From Immersiella caudata (taxonomy: Eukaryota; Ascomycota; Sordariomycetes; Sordariales; Lasiosphaeriaceae), in NCBI GenBank assembly GCA_030512335.1, contig JAULSU010000001.1:248001-312000 (forward strand): 64,000 nucleotides of DNA. The letters run 5' to 3'. The notes beneath the pieces are model-generated. The model saw only the letters and a list, made by a program, of their open reading frames with translations, was not told the DNA's origin and ran no database searches. The translations under genes and the position numbers were made by a program. Of this stretch, positions 9,360 through 21,652 are shown piece by piece; the first letter of the stretch is position 1, and each line of letters starts with the position of its first letter.

Positions 9360-11175
9360 GGGGCAACAAGGTTTCCATCGAACAATGCAGCGCAACAGTC
9401 AGCGGGCACTCAGAGACAACGAGGAACCGTGGACATGACGAACTGTAGGATAAGGCGCTGCCGACAAGTACCAAGAACAGAATTCACTTCCGAAGGCATG
9501 ACGGAAAAGATATTCGAGCCTTCGATGGGCTACCTTCACCACCTCCACTGGGATGGCTATCTCCCCACTGTATTTCATAGACTTGGTAGGACCTGATTAA
9601 CTCCCTTCAGTGCTAGTTGTGTCGGTATGTCCAAGCTGCGATTTTCGAGCTCTATCAAAGGGAAGCCTCAATGTGGCTTGGGAAAACTATTTAAATTCCG
9701 GGGAAGAGCTGTCAATTTAGCGCCGGCTCCCTGGTCCACCTCTTCATCGCATAAGTAAAGGGAGATCTCAATCTTCTCAACCCAGAAACTTTAAGCACTC
9801 AACTACAACGAACCCCGCTCTCGGAACAAGTCAACCTTCAACCGCACTTGAGGCGACTTCGGTATCCCATTTAGTCGGCGCAACGATTGTCCTGAGATAT
9901 GGGAACCCGCAACGCCACCACTGCCAGTTTTATCATTCTCTCGGACACGCATGACAATACACGGCCGTATATGTGACGCTTCCGCCGAGGACCGCATTCG
10001 ATAGGCAACGGTCGTTGAACTTGACCAGTCAACTCATTTGCGAGAGCCAGGAGGTGCCCTCGGCCCCTACGACGGCATTTTGGACACCGACGTTACTAGT
10101 GGTCTGCACGACTTGGCTAGGAGGGACTCGGAACTTGTCGGACATCGTGGTAGTGGTGTAGCAGTCCATGTGCTCCTGGCTGTCATTTTGGATATCCGTC
10201 AAGATATCGATTGCAGTGACTAACATGGTGAAGGCTGATAATTACCAACAAGTTGTTCCAGATGGCTTTTTGTGTCTTGGATGTAAATTGCTCGGAATCA
10301 GACAAGAAACGGTCGAGCAGGAGTAAGCAAGGGGATTGGAGCCTTATTAGGTTTCCAAGTACCTACCTAGGTACCTAGGTAATGCCTCGAGCTTCTCGAA
10401 GTCGGTGTCATCCTCGGTGGATGAGTTCTAGACCGAGCCTGTTGCAGGAAACTCAGCCAGCTAGCCGGCCAATTTGCATGATGGCGTGGACTACCTCGCT
10501 GCCACTGGCTTCAAAGGCTGCTCGAGAGGGGTAGCTGGCCAATTGTGACTGCCCAGGTTCGCGCTCAAGCCAATCCTGCATCTGACTTGTCAGAATTGCG
10601 CATGGTGATCGGACTTTGGGTGTGAAGAGCAATCCTGTAGCTGAGAGTCTGAGGCCCAATGTAGTGATTGTGGTGGGCTGAAAGCCCTCATTCCACCTCT
10701 TTTCATCATGCCCTAGACTTGTCGAAATAGATATGATGCACACCTTAGGTCGTCTCAGCGAGCCCAAACCTTTCGCTGGTGGTGTATCCCTCACGTGTCA
10801 CAGATTCGGACCAACACTGGCCAGCCGCAGCTAAGACGCCCTCCCTGCCAACACTGCCGAAGGGTCTCAGACCCTTTGTCGAAAACGGTAGCTCTGTGTA
10901 ACGCGCGGAAGCGTGTGAGGTAACGAGCGGCAGATTGGTCTTAGATATCATCAATTACTACTATTGCGCCGTCAGACTTCTGTTCCGTTGAATGCTTCAA
11001 ATCGTGCGAGCCAAAGCGAGGCGCAGCGCTGCCGGAGGAGTCTGGCGCGCACGTCATTTTCGCCAAGGTGACGCCAGGAAAGAAAGAGCGACTTGGAGAG
11101 GAGCTCAAGCTGCCCCGCATCAACAACGAGCCTCTCGACATCCAACCTCCACCCTCCTCTCTCTGTCGTCCCCAT
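9360..11175. other. Intergenic region (1.8 kb)
   Basis: Lies downstream of the peptidase and of the convergent MFS gene. It contains a perfect 18-bp palindrome at 10364-10381. No open frame shows conserved motifs or plausible splice structure. Confidence 0.55.
10364..10381. repeat. 18-bp perfect palindrome TACCTAGGTACCTAGGTA
   Basis: Self-complementary over its whole length. AGGTACCT-type palindromes are frequent in ascomycete intergenic DNA; role unknown. Confidence 0.95.
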
Positions 11176-13121
11176 TCAGCTCTTCCTCTGCATCGCCTCG
11201 GTTCTATGGGCCCACGAAAAGACAAACGCCAGCAATGCAAACGCGCTCGATGCCGCAAATGCCACCAACAAAGCATCTCCGTACAGCGCCCTCACTGCCG
11301 CCTGAATCGCCGGAGGGAGATCCTGCAGCGCGAAGACAGACTTCCTCAGCTTCTCGATGAGCTACGACAGAACCATTATTAGCAGACAGCCCGCTCACAA
11401 GATGACCGGCGAAACACGAACCTCATCGCTAGCGTCCGGGCCCAAAGCGGCCGGAAGACCGGCAGCCAGAAGGTTCTGCACGATCGCCGAAGTTATGGTC
11501 ACGCCGTAGATGCTTCCCATGGAGCGAATAAGATACACAGTCGAGGTGGCAACGGCTTGTTCTGGTCGATGTTAGTCTCCCGTGTCCGCGCTTCCCTTTC
11601 TGTCTCTGATCCCACTCGCGCCGCAAGGATTGCCTTACCTTGGTACCCAAAAAGAGAGATGAAGCTAAACAACACGCTCGGGTTCGTTAGGCCAGCGCCG
11701 AGATTCGCCGGAATGAGATAGAGCAGCTCCGCCCTGCGACTCCCACCCACGACAACCATCATACAAGCAAGGACGTTTCCCACGACCATGAGCGCCGTTC
11801 CTCTTCGTACGCTATCCCGGAGCAGACAGCCCCGCTGCATCATGGTGCCCGCAACAATTCCGCCCACGAGTGTCGCCAACGACGGAGCGATTAACCGAGC
11901 GCCAGTGGCCGAAGGAGAGTCGCCTCGGCAGGCTTGGAGGTAGAGCGGCACCATGAACATGTACGCGTAGGACGCCATGCCAACAAACAGATTCGTCAAC
12001 TGCACGGCAACCGGCTGCCATCCCTTCAACATCCAGAGAGGAATGATCGGCAACTTCCTGCCCCCAGTGTTCATCTCGACCAACACAAACACCATGAGCA
12101 AGACAGTGCTCCCTGCCAGCGAGGCGACCACCGGAAAGCTACTCCACGGATACTCATTACCTCCAAGGCTCAACCCTAGCAGCTGCACAGCTAAACCCAC
12201 AACAAGCAAGATCGCACCGGGAAAGTCGAGACATCCGAGCGCTGTGCGCAAAGAGTGCTCTGGGCTGCGCTCTGGGGCTGCCAGCACATAATAGCCCACG
12301 ACCAAGGCGAAGATTGAGACGGGCACTTGCGAAAGGAAGCACCACCTCCACCCAACACTGTCGACAATCATACCGCCCAGGGACGCCCCTAGCACTGAGC
12401 CGAGGCCGTAAAGAACATTTTGGATGGCCTGATACAGCCCACGCTCGGAGAACGGCATCATATCGGAGTTGATCACCGTGGCTGCTGCTGTCAGTATGGT
12501 CGTTCGGTCCAGGATGTGGTGTAACGGTGTCTCACCCATGGTTATCAAGCCACCCCCGCCAAACCCAGACAGCGCCCGCATCAGATTTAACTCCGTCATA
12601 CTTCTCGCCGCCGCACATCCCAGACATCCAAGCATGAAGGTCACAGTGGAGACGAAAAAGCACACGCGCCGGCCGAAGAGGTCTGAGAAACGCCCATACA
12701 AGGGCTGGAATGCGGTGCTCGTGATGAGGTACGACGTCGTCAGCCATGAAGCGTTATTTGCAGCATCGAACGACGAGCTGATGGCTGCATAGCTGCTAGC
12801 GGTGATGGTACCGTCGAACCCCGACAGGAAGACGTTGGCCCAGAGTGCTAGAAGGCATCAGTGGGGGACCTTGGAAACGGCGGGTGCGAACCAAAGATCA
12901 CGACGACACTCACCTGTTTCGATCCACCAAAACCCCGGCGACGGCTTCCAGGCGTCGTCAAGGGAAGGGAGGTGAGGGACTTTGGCGGGCGACATCGTCG
13001 CATAAGACTGGCCGGTTGCTCCATCGTGTTCGAGCAAAGGGGCCGACTCGTCCGCTCGAGAACTTCCTGCGTTGGCGGATTCACTCTCGCGTCTTGCTCG
13101 GCTGAGGTCATCGTTAGACAT
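11176..13121 (-). CDS. MFS transporter, Vba/Fnx (drug:H+ antiporter, 14-TM) type
   Basis: Four exons (13121-12914, 12847-11639, 11561-11422, 11361-11176; introns 66, 77 and 60 nt, all GT-AG) give 580 residues. The family includes vacuolar basic amino acid permeases (Vba) and multidrug exporters. Seen: a hydrophilic N-terminus with the acidic dileucine-like motif E-S-A-P-L-L (a vacuolar sorting type signal), 'GFDGTITASSYAAISSSFDA' in TM1, the MFS signature G-R-x-S-D-x-F-G-R-R between TM2 and TM3, 'GFGGGGLITMG', and 'GSVLGASLGGMIVDSVGWRW' (motif C region). Start is ATG 13121; a GTG two codons upstream is not needed. Vacuolar amino acid transport is the favoured role but drug export cannot be excluded. 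Confidence 0.88.
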
Positions 13122-14219
13122 GTTCACTCTACTTGTTGATCTTACCGCTCGAATGCTCAGCCCACGCGATCACGATGGGGACGGAGGGTGGGAAAATCTT
13201 CAGTGGCACAGGGTGGGGGGGATGGGGGAGATGGGGGGCACAACCGCCCGATAGACGGGGGTCCCATGGGTTCTTCCAGCTCCTTCCTCCTGGGTGACAA
13301 CGCAAGCGGGCTGGCCATTTCTCCCATTGTTTGATGGGGGCCGGAAAGTTCCATGCTGTGCGGCTCACGCGGCCCAGCACCTCGACCGCGGGCAAGCGAT
13401 ATTATCACGATCCGACTGGCTCCGATACCGGGAGCAGGGAGGGGAGGCTGCCAAAACAAAAATCTAGACTGTGGCCGGGATTCTTTCCGTCAGCCGATGT
13501 CACGGTGCTCGGATACAGGCTGCAGCCGACAGGCGGATAATGCACGAGCATGCACCCCGCTTACGGCTAGGGGAAGCCGCTCCACTCCCGCGTCTCCATT
13601 CCGCTTGTTGACCACGAATCAATCTGCGTTATCAGCCCATGATTAATTCACCTCAACCATGTTTACCCCGGATTCGTGCAGAGGCTAGCAGAGAGTCTGT
13701 GATAACCCGAGAACCCATGCGCATGCAGCAGTTCAGCCGCCGAGGAGGTGTCTCGCAGCTCGGCATTACGTTACGTATCCACAGGGATCATTGGCCCAGA
13801 AGACTCTAGATAATGCATGAGTGGAGGTCTTTTGGGGAAGATAAGAATTGGGGTGAGGAGGTTCGGGCATCTTGACACTTCCGCTGGTCGCGGCGCGCCC
13901 CGATGGGCAGGAGCTCGGCCTCGGACTCCTCCTGCTTGCGAGGCGCAGGATTCCCGACAGGGAGAGCCATCCAATCATGCACACAATGGCCCTGTAAACC
14001 CTTTGCTTGTTCTTCACCAAGAAAGACCACAAAGTAAGATATCGGTCGGGGCTTGGATGGAGGAGATTGCCAGAACTTCGTCGGAAAATCTTGCCCAGAC
14101 ATCAGGCCGAGAACCACAAGTATACCCCTCTTCTAGGCAAACAAATCGGGGACTTCACCATTGCAACAGGCAAGTATGTCGTTATTCGAGCGTAACTCCG
14201 TAACAATGCAAGCAAAACA
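13122..14219. other. Intergenic region (1.1 kb)
   Basis: Upstream of the Vba-type transporter and downstream of the sugar-type transporter. No supported gene. Confidence 0.55.
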
Positions 14220-16186
14220 TTATTTGCATGTCGATCCGACTGCTCCTCCATCTCCAACGATCACTTCTGGACCGTCCCGTGGTCCAACCTCGACACTCAC
14301 CCTCCTCTGCCCCTGTCCTAAACCACCACGCGCTCTTCCCATAGTACATCTTTCCAATACCACAGGTAGCCCTCCCGTAGCCATATCCCTCACACTCGTC
14401 CCCTCGATGCTAAACATCTGTCCCGGCTCTACCTGCTTCCCACCCTCCTCTTCACATTGAACACATCCCTGTCCTTTCCCTCTCTCTATATCCCTAGCCC
14501 TCTCCCTCACCACGGGCTTCCTCCCCCTCCCAAACACAGGATACCCCTCCCACTCAAGCCACTCCACATCCTCCAAATCCACCCCCTCCATCTCAAAGTA
14601 GCAAGCGTATACCACCCCTGCAAACAAAAAGTTGAGCACCGTCCACACAATAAAGAACTTCCATCCCCAATTGTCAATCGCAAGCGGAGTAACCTCCACG
14701 ACCGCAAAACTTACTAGCCAGTTTGTCGCTGTTGATAACGCAACGGCTTGGGTGCGGGTGGCTTGGTTGGTTAATTCGATGGGGAGGAGCCAGGGGGTGG
14801 CGTTCCAGCTGGAGAGGGCGAAGGAGATGTGGTATGTTAGGAGGAAGATGAGGGAGGGGATGGGTGTATGATTGGGAGAAAGGAAGCGGGTTGTCAGGGT
14901 GAAGAGGAGGAGGGAGAGGGATTGGGATAGAGAGGAGACTGAGAGAGGTTAGTGATGATGGGGACGATTGGGGAGAAGGTAAACTGACAGATCATCGGCT
15001 TTCTTCGACCGAAGCGGGGAACGATGTAGATTGCTCCGAGGCTGGACAGAAAAAAGGCGGTTGCGTTGCACGCTGTGAGAAGACGAGCGAGATGAGTTGA
15101 AACCCCGAGGCATTTGGTCAGGATCAAAGGGAGGAAGTATGCTGTTACGGCTATCCCTAAGAGTTGCTGCATGGCTTGGACGCCCATGCCGAGGACAATT
15201 CGACGAGAGATGGGGCCGCCGCGGCCTCGCAAGATGGCTTTCCAGGGCGGCTTGTTCCTCCGGGCATAGCAGATGTCGCTGTTCATTCGTAGGGCTTCTG
15301 TGGTGATGGATGTGTCTTCCTTGTCTTTGCCTTTGAGATCGGCGAGGATGGAAGTCGCTTGGATGATGCGACCTTGGGACATTAGCCAGCTTGGGAAGTT
15401 TCTGTTTAGCGCTGAACTATCAGGGAGACAGACTGTGAACTCACCGTGGACTTTCTGGTAGCCAGGGAACTGTGGCGAGCAGGAAGATGATGAACATGAG
15501 CTTCACCGCCATCGGGACACGAAAGGCAACTTCTCCTTGGACATTCGACATCCCAAACTCCACCCAGTTCCCTTTACAACAAATCAGCATAACCCCACAA
15601 AAAGAAAACAAGGAAGATAAATCATACCAGCAGCAAACCCCAACGCGCTCCCCGCCATCATAGTGACAATAATCCTCCCCCTCGCCTTCGCCCCAGCCAT
15701 CTCAGCAAGCCACAACGGTGCCGTCGCCGTAGCTATGCCGTTCCCTAACCCCGAGACAATCCTCCCGACAATCATCTGCACAAACTCAACAGACGAGACT
15801 TGCAATAGAGCACCGCACGCCATGATCGCCGCGCTAAAGAGCATGGTTCTCTTTCGCCCGAGGAGTTCGCCTACATGAAGCACGCACAACGCCCCAAAGC
15901 AAGAAGCGAGGTTGAACGAGGCTGTGACGTGTTCGGACGGAGACAAGAAGGCAGGTAGATTGGGCGACAGTGCTTGATCGTAGCTATATATAACTGTCAG
16001 CGCCGTTCATTTCAGAGAGATGGTTGAGAAAGCGGATGGGCAGCCACTGGAAAGGGGCTAAAAGTGGGTCCCAAAAAAAAAAGGGGGGGGGGGGGGAACC
16101 AACCCGAGCGGCATCATGGCGACCGAGCAGGCCAGCGTCAGCCAAAACCTGAGAGCCCGTCCTTTCAGACCGAGATACGGCGCCAT
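14220..16186 (-). CDS. MFS sugar transporter family protein
   Basis: Five exons (16186-16104, 15983-15628, 15571-15445, 15389-14989, 14938-14220; introns 120, 56, 55 and 50 nt) encode 561 residues. Sugar_tr (PF00083) features: 'MAPYLGLKGRAL' start, 'GYDQ' in TM1, 'GELLGRKRTM', 'GRIVSGLGNGIATATAPLWL-E', 'AKARGRI', 'P-E-S-P-R-W-L' after TM6, 'GMGVQAMQQLLGI', 'PRFGRRKPM', and 'LSSWNATPWLLPIELTNQATR' in TM10. Likely a proton-coupled sugar importer at the plasma membrane; substrate unknown. Start uncertain: an in-frame ATG at 16240 would add 18 residues. The first intron contains an A10G14 tract (read as C/T on the coding strand). The C-terminal cytoplasmic tail is long and Gly/Glu-rich. Confidence 0.88.
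16073..16096. repeat. A10G14 homopolymer tract inside intron 1 of the sugar transporter
   Basis: Ten A (16073-16082) directly followed by fourteen G (16083-16096). Confidence 0.95.
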
Positions 16187-16652
16187 GGTGATGGAGGTCG
16201 GTATCTTGCGCCATAGGTAGTAGATGGTGAACATGCACATCGTGGCTGTTGTTCAGTGCCGCGATGCAATCGCTCCCTGCCTCTCTACCTTGGGCACGTA
16301 GCTAGGCGTAATGAGTGCGTGAACAGCGGTGACGCATTGGTTTGATCATCATTGACGGAATGGCTGGCGTTTGGTGGATGCCCAAATGACTCGCTGTGGC
16401 CATGGAGGGGGTATCCCCGAGTCAGGGGAAACCAAGCCGTTTGTTGATCTACCCCTGAAGGCTATGCCGCCCGGTGTTTTTGAAGGTTTTCTTTATTGGG
16501 TTACCTCGGGGCCGTTGCACCGGGTATCCGGGCTAGTATCTCCCGCCTGGGTACCGTGCTAAACCATCCATCAAATTCGTATCACGCGGGGGACGAAGTG
16601 CACTCTGCCGCTGGCCAGAACTATCATTTGTTCCAACATCCATCCGAGGTGT
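16187..16652. other. Intergenic region
   Basis: Upstream of the sugar transporter and downstream of the membrane protein gene. Nothing recognisable. Confidence 0.5.
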
Positions 16653-18628
16653 CTAACTAAAGTGTGGGAGGTACTTGGCCCATTGCGGTGTCTCAAGGAC
16701 TGACGCTGGTAAGCGACCGATGCTGATAAAACACTCGACGACAAGATAGACCCTAGCTAGGGTATAGGCCAGCGTGCCGGAAATAGTGATGGCAATCACA
16801 ACCGCCATGACACTCAGTATTAGAATTGCCGTCACGATCTCTGGAACCAGTTCCTCTATTTTGTTGGACACACTGCATATCCAGACCAATAACGGGTGTG
16901 TGGATGTTCTGACCTTATAACCGGTATGCTTAAAGAGATCGATACCCCAGGTAAGAACCATCAGCATGGCACCGTACGCAATTATGGCGATTCCCGAGGC
17001 CCGCCACATAAGCACTTCAGTTGCCGTTCGAACCGGGGGCCCCCATGCCAAGAGGTGCAGACCGCCGTAGGCCAGTCCAGCAGTGAACAGGCTGAAGAGG
17101 ATAGAGGTCGCACCCGACTTGACGCAGCGGCCAGTAGAGACGGGCAAGTTCTGGGCCCGGTCATGCAGCCACGGCTGGCCTGAAGCAAACCTGTAGGCTC
17201 GATTGTACGGGCTCGTTCGGTCTGCCCTGTCGAGATTGACATATCGCTGCTCAGCCATTGAAAGACGAAGTACGTCGGCAGCAGACAGTGGTACATGGTC
17301 CTCAATTCCGTCATGCCAGTCTTTGGCTGACCGTGACCGATGCGGGAGACGCGTTGGAACGGCGTTTATGCGGCTGTAGTAGTGGGAAGTCCATTGAAAG
17401 CCATGTACTGTCTCTCCCTCGAGCATCTTGAGCGCTGGGCCCCTTGAGGCCATGCCCGGTGAGAGGGTATCGGATCCAAATGAGTGCAGATTGGCGTCTA
17501 GAGGAGCAGTTATGCTCTTTCTCCGTTGGAACGCGAGCCAGGCTTTCCACCTCCCAGGTGTGCTTGTCACCATCGGTAGATGACCCCCAAAACGTGTTTG
17601 CATGCAAATTCCAGCGAGCACGAGGTGGGCATCGTCTCCCAGGATAAGCGTTGGCTCATCGACATCGAGCGGCTTGTGCCACCAGAGCAAGTACGCAGCG
17701 AGTGCGCAGACGGCATGGGCGAGAGTGTTCAGCTCCAGCAGGCTGACAGTCATGCCAAGCACCATGCGGGATATGCACTGGGCAGAAAACCACGAGGCCT
17801 GGAGCGTAACAATGGCTTTCGCAAGCCAGCTCGCCTTGCTTTTGTCCCTGATCTCGCCAACAGAGACGTTAGGCATCAGGTGTGGTGCAACTTTGAGGAG
17901 CTCGATGATGCCTTGGCTGGTCAGAGTAATGCGGACACGCCCGCCGGGAAGGAACTCGCGGCCGTCGCCGATAGATCTGGTATCAAAGGCAAAGCCACCT
18001 ACTCCCGGCAACCGGTGAGACGCCATATTAGCCAGGCCTTTACAGTGGGATACGGAGAAAACAAAAACGGGGGACGTTGGAAATACGCACCCATAATAGC
18101 GTAATAGCTATGTACCATTGTCCACTCATTCCTCGACTTTTTTGCCAAGTTGGTCGCGGCGAACGGAGTATTCGTGTTGGCATCACGACTCGTTGCAGGC
18201 TTCACCGATGGGGTGGCCTCCAGCTCCACCTGGGGCTCGGGGCCTGCCTCAAGATCCGTATTTGAAATGGCCTGGATTTCCTCATCCCGGACCGAGTGCG
18301 CATTGGGGATAGTCCCAGACAATTCTGAATCCACCCTTTGCGCGCCAGCGCTGTCGTCTGGTCCCTTCTCGGTAACCCCCTCTTTGAGCTTTCCTCCACC
18401 AAGCCGCTGTCCCAGCCAGATCCGGAACCTTTTAAATTTAGACTTTGGCAATTCTTCCCCCAGCAACGCTTTCACCTCCACGTAGAGCTGTTTGGCCTCG
18501 CGATGTTGCTCGTACGCCGTCCATGCCACGAGCTCCGGGGTAAAAAGACCCAGCAGCAGCCACCAGACCTTGCGTTGCATCTGTGGAGCTAGAAGGAAAT
18601 TGTTGAGGCGACGCTTATACTTAGACAT
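16653..18628 (-). CDS. Fungal multi-pass membrane protein of unknown function
   Basis: Two exons (18628-18091, 17998-16653; 92-nt GT-AG intron) give 627 residues. The protein matches a common Pezizomycotina family of integral membrane proteins: 'KVWWLLLGLFTPELVAWTAY', a long cytoplasmic acidic loop, 'EWTMVHSYYAIMGGFAFDT' (rebuilt across the intron), 'IRDKSKASWLAKAIVTLQASWF', 'LLELNTLAHAVCALAAYLLW' and the diagnostic W-W-H-K-P-L-D-V. Four or more further hydrophobic segments follow near the C-terminus. No enzymatic motif is visible; the family function is unknown. The N-terminus is uncertain: the frame is open upstream of ATG 18628 and a 3' splice-like GTGCAG lies at about 18690, so an additional 5' exon may exist. 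Confidence 0.75.
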
Positions 18629-19154
18629 GGTGGGAATTTTGCAAAACAGGTAATTATGTCCGTAAAGAATCAGTGAGGTTGATAAGGTCCCTGCACGGGT
18701 AACCGAGTGAGAACCATTAATTGCCGACAGCGGTGGCTTCCATACCCAGTGTCTCTTAGCTGCCATATCACTCAGCACTATTGACCATAATTTTTTCGAC
18801 ACGTTGGGTCGGAATTTGCTGACCCTTGCGCATAGTGGCGCGCTTGAACCACCCTTTCCCGTTGTCCCAGCTCGACAGAAGAGGCAGACCACGTCAGCTT
18901 GAGCCGAAGTTGCTGGACTTTTCGGGAAATGATCGACGCTGATGCATTGCCTTGGTTAGGAGAGACTGACCGCCGTCAGACCAATCATAATGTTCTGTTT
19001 GTCAGAACGAATCAGACACTGCAGGTTGTCTCAGTCCCTGCCAGCTCCCTGCGCCCATAAAACAGAGCCTGGTCAATCAATACCTTTGCAAGTCCTCCTA
19101 AAAAGAAGTATCCAACACCTCAATGCTTGGCTTTCTTCGCGGCAGCGCGTGAAA
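18629..19154. other. Intergenic region
   Basis: Upstream of the membrane protein and downstream of the interrupted HET gene. No gene seen. Confidence 0.5.
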
Positions 19155-21121
19155 TCATTGTAGAACAAAGACGGAACGCTGCCCGGCTTCGCTCTCAAAG
19201 AGGCCAGAAACGCCGAGTAACTCGGCTGGCGGGAATGGATCTTCTAGAAATTGTCCTGGTTCGGGGCTGCTCCATTCGGCGTAACGGTGGGCCCCAAGGT
19301 CGACTTTCCACATCAACCCCTCAACATCCAGCCTTCCCTCCCGCACTCTTCCGAACGAACCGGGATACTCCTCGTCTATTGTAGCGCCATGAAAAAGAAT
19401 GTCCTCGTGGATCGGGTGTGATCGTCTTGCCCTCCCCCGTTGAAGTGACCTCATCCCGTGCACTGATATCCAGCTCCAGGATGGCCCACTTTCGTCCGCA
19501 GAAACTTTGTCATTTGGTTAGCTAGCTCGCCAGCAGAGCCCGTGCGCGATGTCTTCCTTCCATAGCCCAGCGAGATATGTGAAGCCAAGCCTTTTTGATA
19601 TTGTCGCAGCGATGCCCGCAAGGGCAGGAAGACAGTCTCGCTCGAACGTCAAGGCCTTGTGCGGATAGGCTAGCATGGCGTTATACCAGCCCTGCAGTGC
19701 CTTATGGCCTGCTATTGGGCCCTGTACCTGCCCTGGAAGCCAGAGCTGTGTGTGTGTACTCCAGTCTTGCTTCATCTCGTGGTCAAAGAGGCCGAGGCCG
19801 GGGTCATCTGTCGTAAGCCGCTCCATTTTGCTTGTGGTGCAGCACTCCCAGGCCATGCCGCGGTTGGTAAAATGAAGGGTGGCCGAGGACACGAGACGTT
19901 CTTGGAAGGCCCACCCCCTCACCGACAAGGGCCTAGAGTTTGAATCAATCTGCTGATCAGCTGAAACCGGGCGGCAAACGAGGAACACATCCACATGGTT
20001 CGACCTCGTCGACGTGCCAACTCGTCTCCCAATGTTCTGAAAAGGCTCCGGCTTCAACCCAGACTCACAACCTCTTCCATCCACGGCGGAAATGTTGAGT
20101 GTACCGCCCTGATAGATGCTTGTCATCTCAGCTGATTGTTCCGCCCAGTCGTGACCTTCGTCGCCCTCCTGAATGATACAGAGAGCGTCAACCCAGAGAT
20201 AGGGGATCCCGAGATTCCAAACCAGAAAGGCGGCGTTCTTGATGGTTGCCGGCAAGGTCTCGATCGAGATCCCGTCGCGGTGTTCTTGCAAATTGGCTTT
20301 CGTTGTCCTCAGCGGCACTCCAGATGTGCCCCAGCAGTAGCTGAGGGTAGCGTAATCACCAGTTTCACCATGGCTGGGCACATGCAAGGAGATTTGACAG
20401 GTGTCTTTGAGGCCTGAGACGTCCAGGACGCGTTTCGGAAGCTGCGAATCTCGCAGTCGAGCCGCAGAGCAGATGGGATGATCGTTCTGGCAATCTGAAA
20501 TCCAGTTTCGGGCAACTTGGACTACCTCTGCGGTGAAAGGGTACTCCTCAGGCAAAAAGGACAGCTCCAGGCTGTAGCGCGTGCAGTCCCAAACGCAGCG
20601 TAAAGTTCGATGCTCGGGTGGGCATGGTACGCTGGCAGGAAGCTGCAGGAAACAGAAGTGGCAGGAATCCGGGCGGCCTCGGAAGTCTGCGACGGTGCTA
20701 CTTGAGCGATTATAGCATAGCATCAATGACTGATCGTCCATCGACACCACGTTGTAGGAAGGATAGAACTGGCTGTGCTCTCGCAGTTTTGATGCGAAAA
20801 TTGCGCACAGCTGGCAGTGAGCGGCTGTTGCTTCAAGCGTCGCTATCAAGCCGTCGTGGTGCCTTGCAGTGACTCGGGAGGGATCGCGTTGCAGTTTCCA
20901 GAAGACGTAGGTGACCAGGCCTCTACAGTCGGCGCAGAGGCGGAGTTTGGCGTCGAGAATGAATTTGGGCCTTCTATCCCAGCGTTCCAAACAAACGGAT
21001 AGAGGCTTGGCAGGCTTGGGGAAGATGCATGGCCGCCAGCGGTCGATAGTGGTTCTTGGTGGGATGGCTCGTTTACCCCGCTCAATGGCAAGGCAGCTGC
21101 GTCGCGGTTGGGCTCGCCCAT
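19155..21121 (-). pseudogene. HET-domain gene interrupted by an in-frame TAA
   Basis: Model: short exon 1 (21121-21077, starting M-G-E-P-N-R-D), a 71-nt intron, then one long exon from 21005. Seen: an early C-x2-C (L-C-A-D-C-R), 'VARNWISDCQNDHPICS', the HET core 'YATLSYCWG', 'LPATIKNAAF', 'YLWVDALCIIQEGDEG-DW', 'RGWAFQERLVS' and 'LAGLWKEDIAHGLCWRAS'. TAA follows at 19520-19518, but the frame stays open to 19155 and continues with G-P-S-W-S-W-I-S-V-H-G, the conserved C-terminal block of these proteins, then 100 more plausible residues. A CAA-to-TAA change explains the stop; an intron removing it is not possible at this spacing. The HET core itself is intact, so a truncated protein could still act. 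Exon 1 is tentative: the long exon has no in-frame ATG before the HET region. Confidence 0.8.
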
Positions 21122-21652
21122 CGCGGTGGTCCAAGAGAGCCGACCGGACAGACTTGGGCCGGACTGAGAACCTTGATCTCAAGTTAGGGAAAGTGCCGAC
21201 TGACGCAAACAATCAACTGCAACGTGGTGGCACTTTGGTAAGCGTCTAGACAACTAAGCGTCTAGACAACGCATTTGTTGACGTAGCGATGGCGAAGTTC
21301 GGGGCGCGAGTAATCTGGGTGCGTGGCTAATCGACAATCCACGAGGCAGCCACGGTCAAGATCGCTTTCCTTCAGTTACCGATGCTGCCAAGGCCTCCTT
21401 GTCACCTGATTCGGACATCCCCGAAACACACAATCTACCATCCTCCGCAGCTCCAATGGTCGGATCAGCCTCTGCCAAAGCAGCACCTGAACCTCAGGTC
21501 TAGGTACATGTACATGTACCTGTCTCAGATAGATTTGACCCCTATCTCGTTTCCAGGTTAAAACCTCTACCCTCTCTACCCCGTTCTGGCGCTCCTGCCA
21601 GTAAGTAGCTCTCAAGATTCTCAACTTCAACGGGAGCTTGAAACCGTTGCAC
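21122..21652. other. Intergenic region with small repeats
   Basis: Contains two tandem copies of a 16-bp unit (TAAGCGTCTAGACAAC, 21239-21270) and a perfect 20-bp palindrome (21502-21521). No gene seen. Confidence 0.6.
21502..21521. repeat. 20-bp perfect palindrome AGGTACATGTACATGTACCT
   Basis: Self-complementary over 20 bp, located between the interrupted HET gene and the ubiquitin-like-domain gene. Confidence 0.95.
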
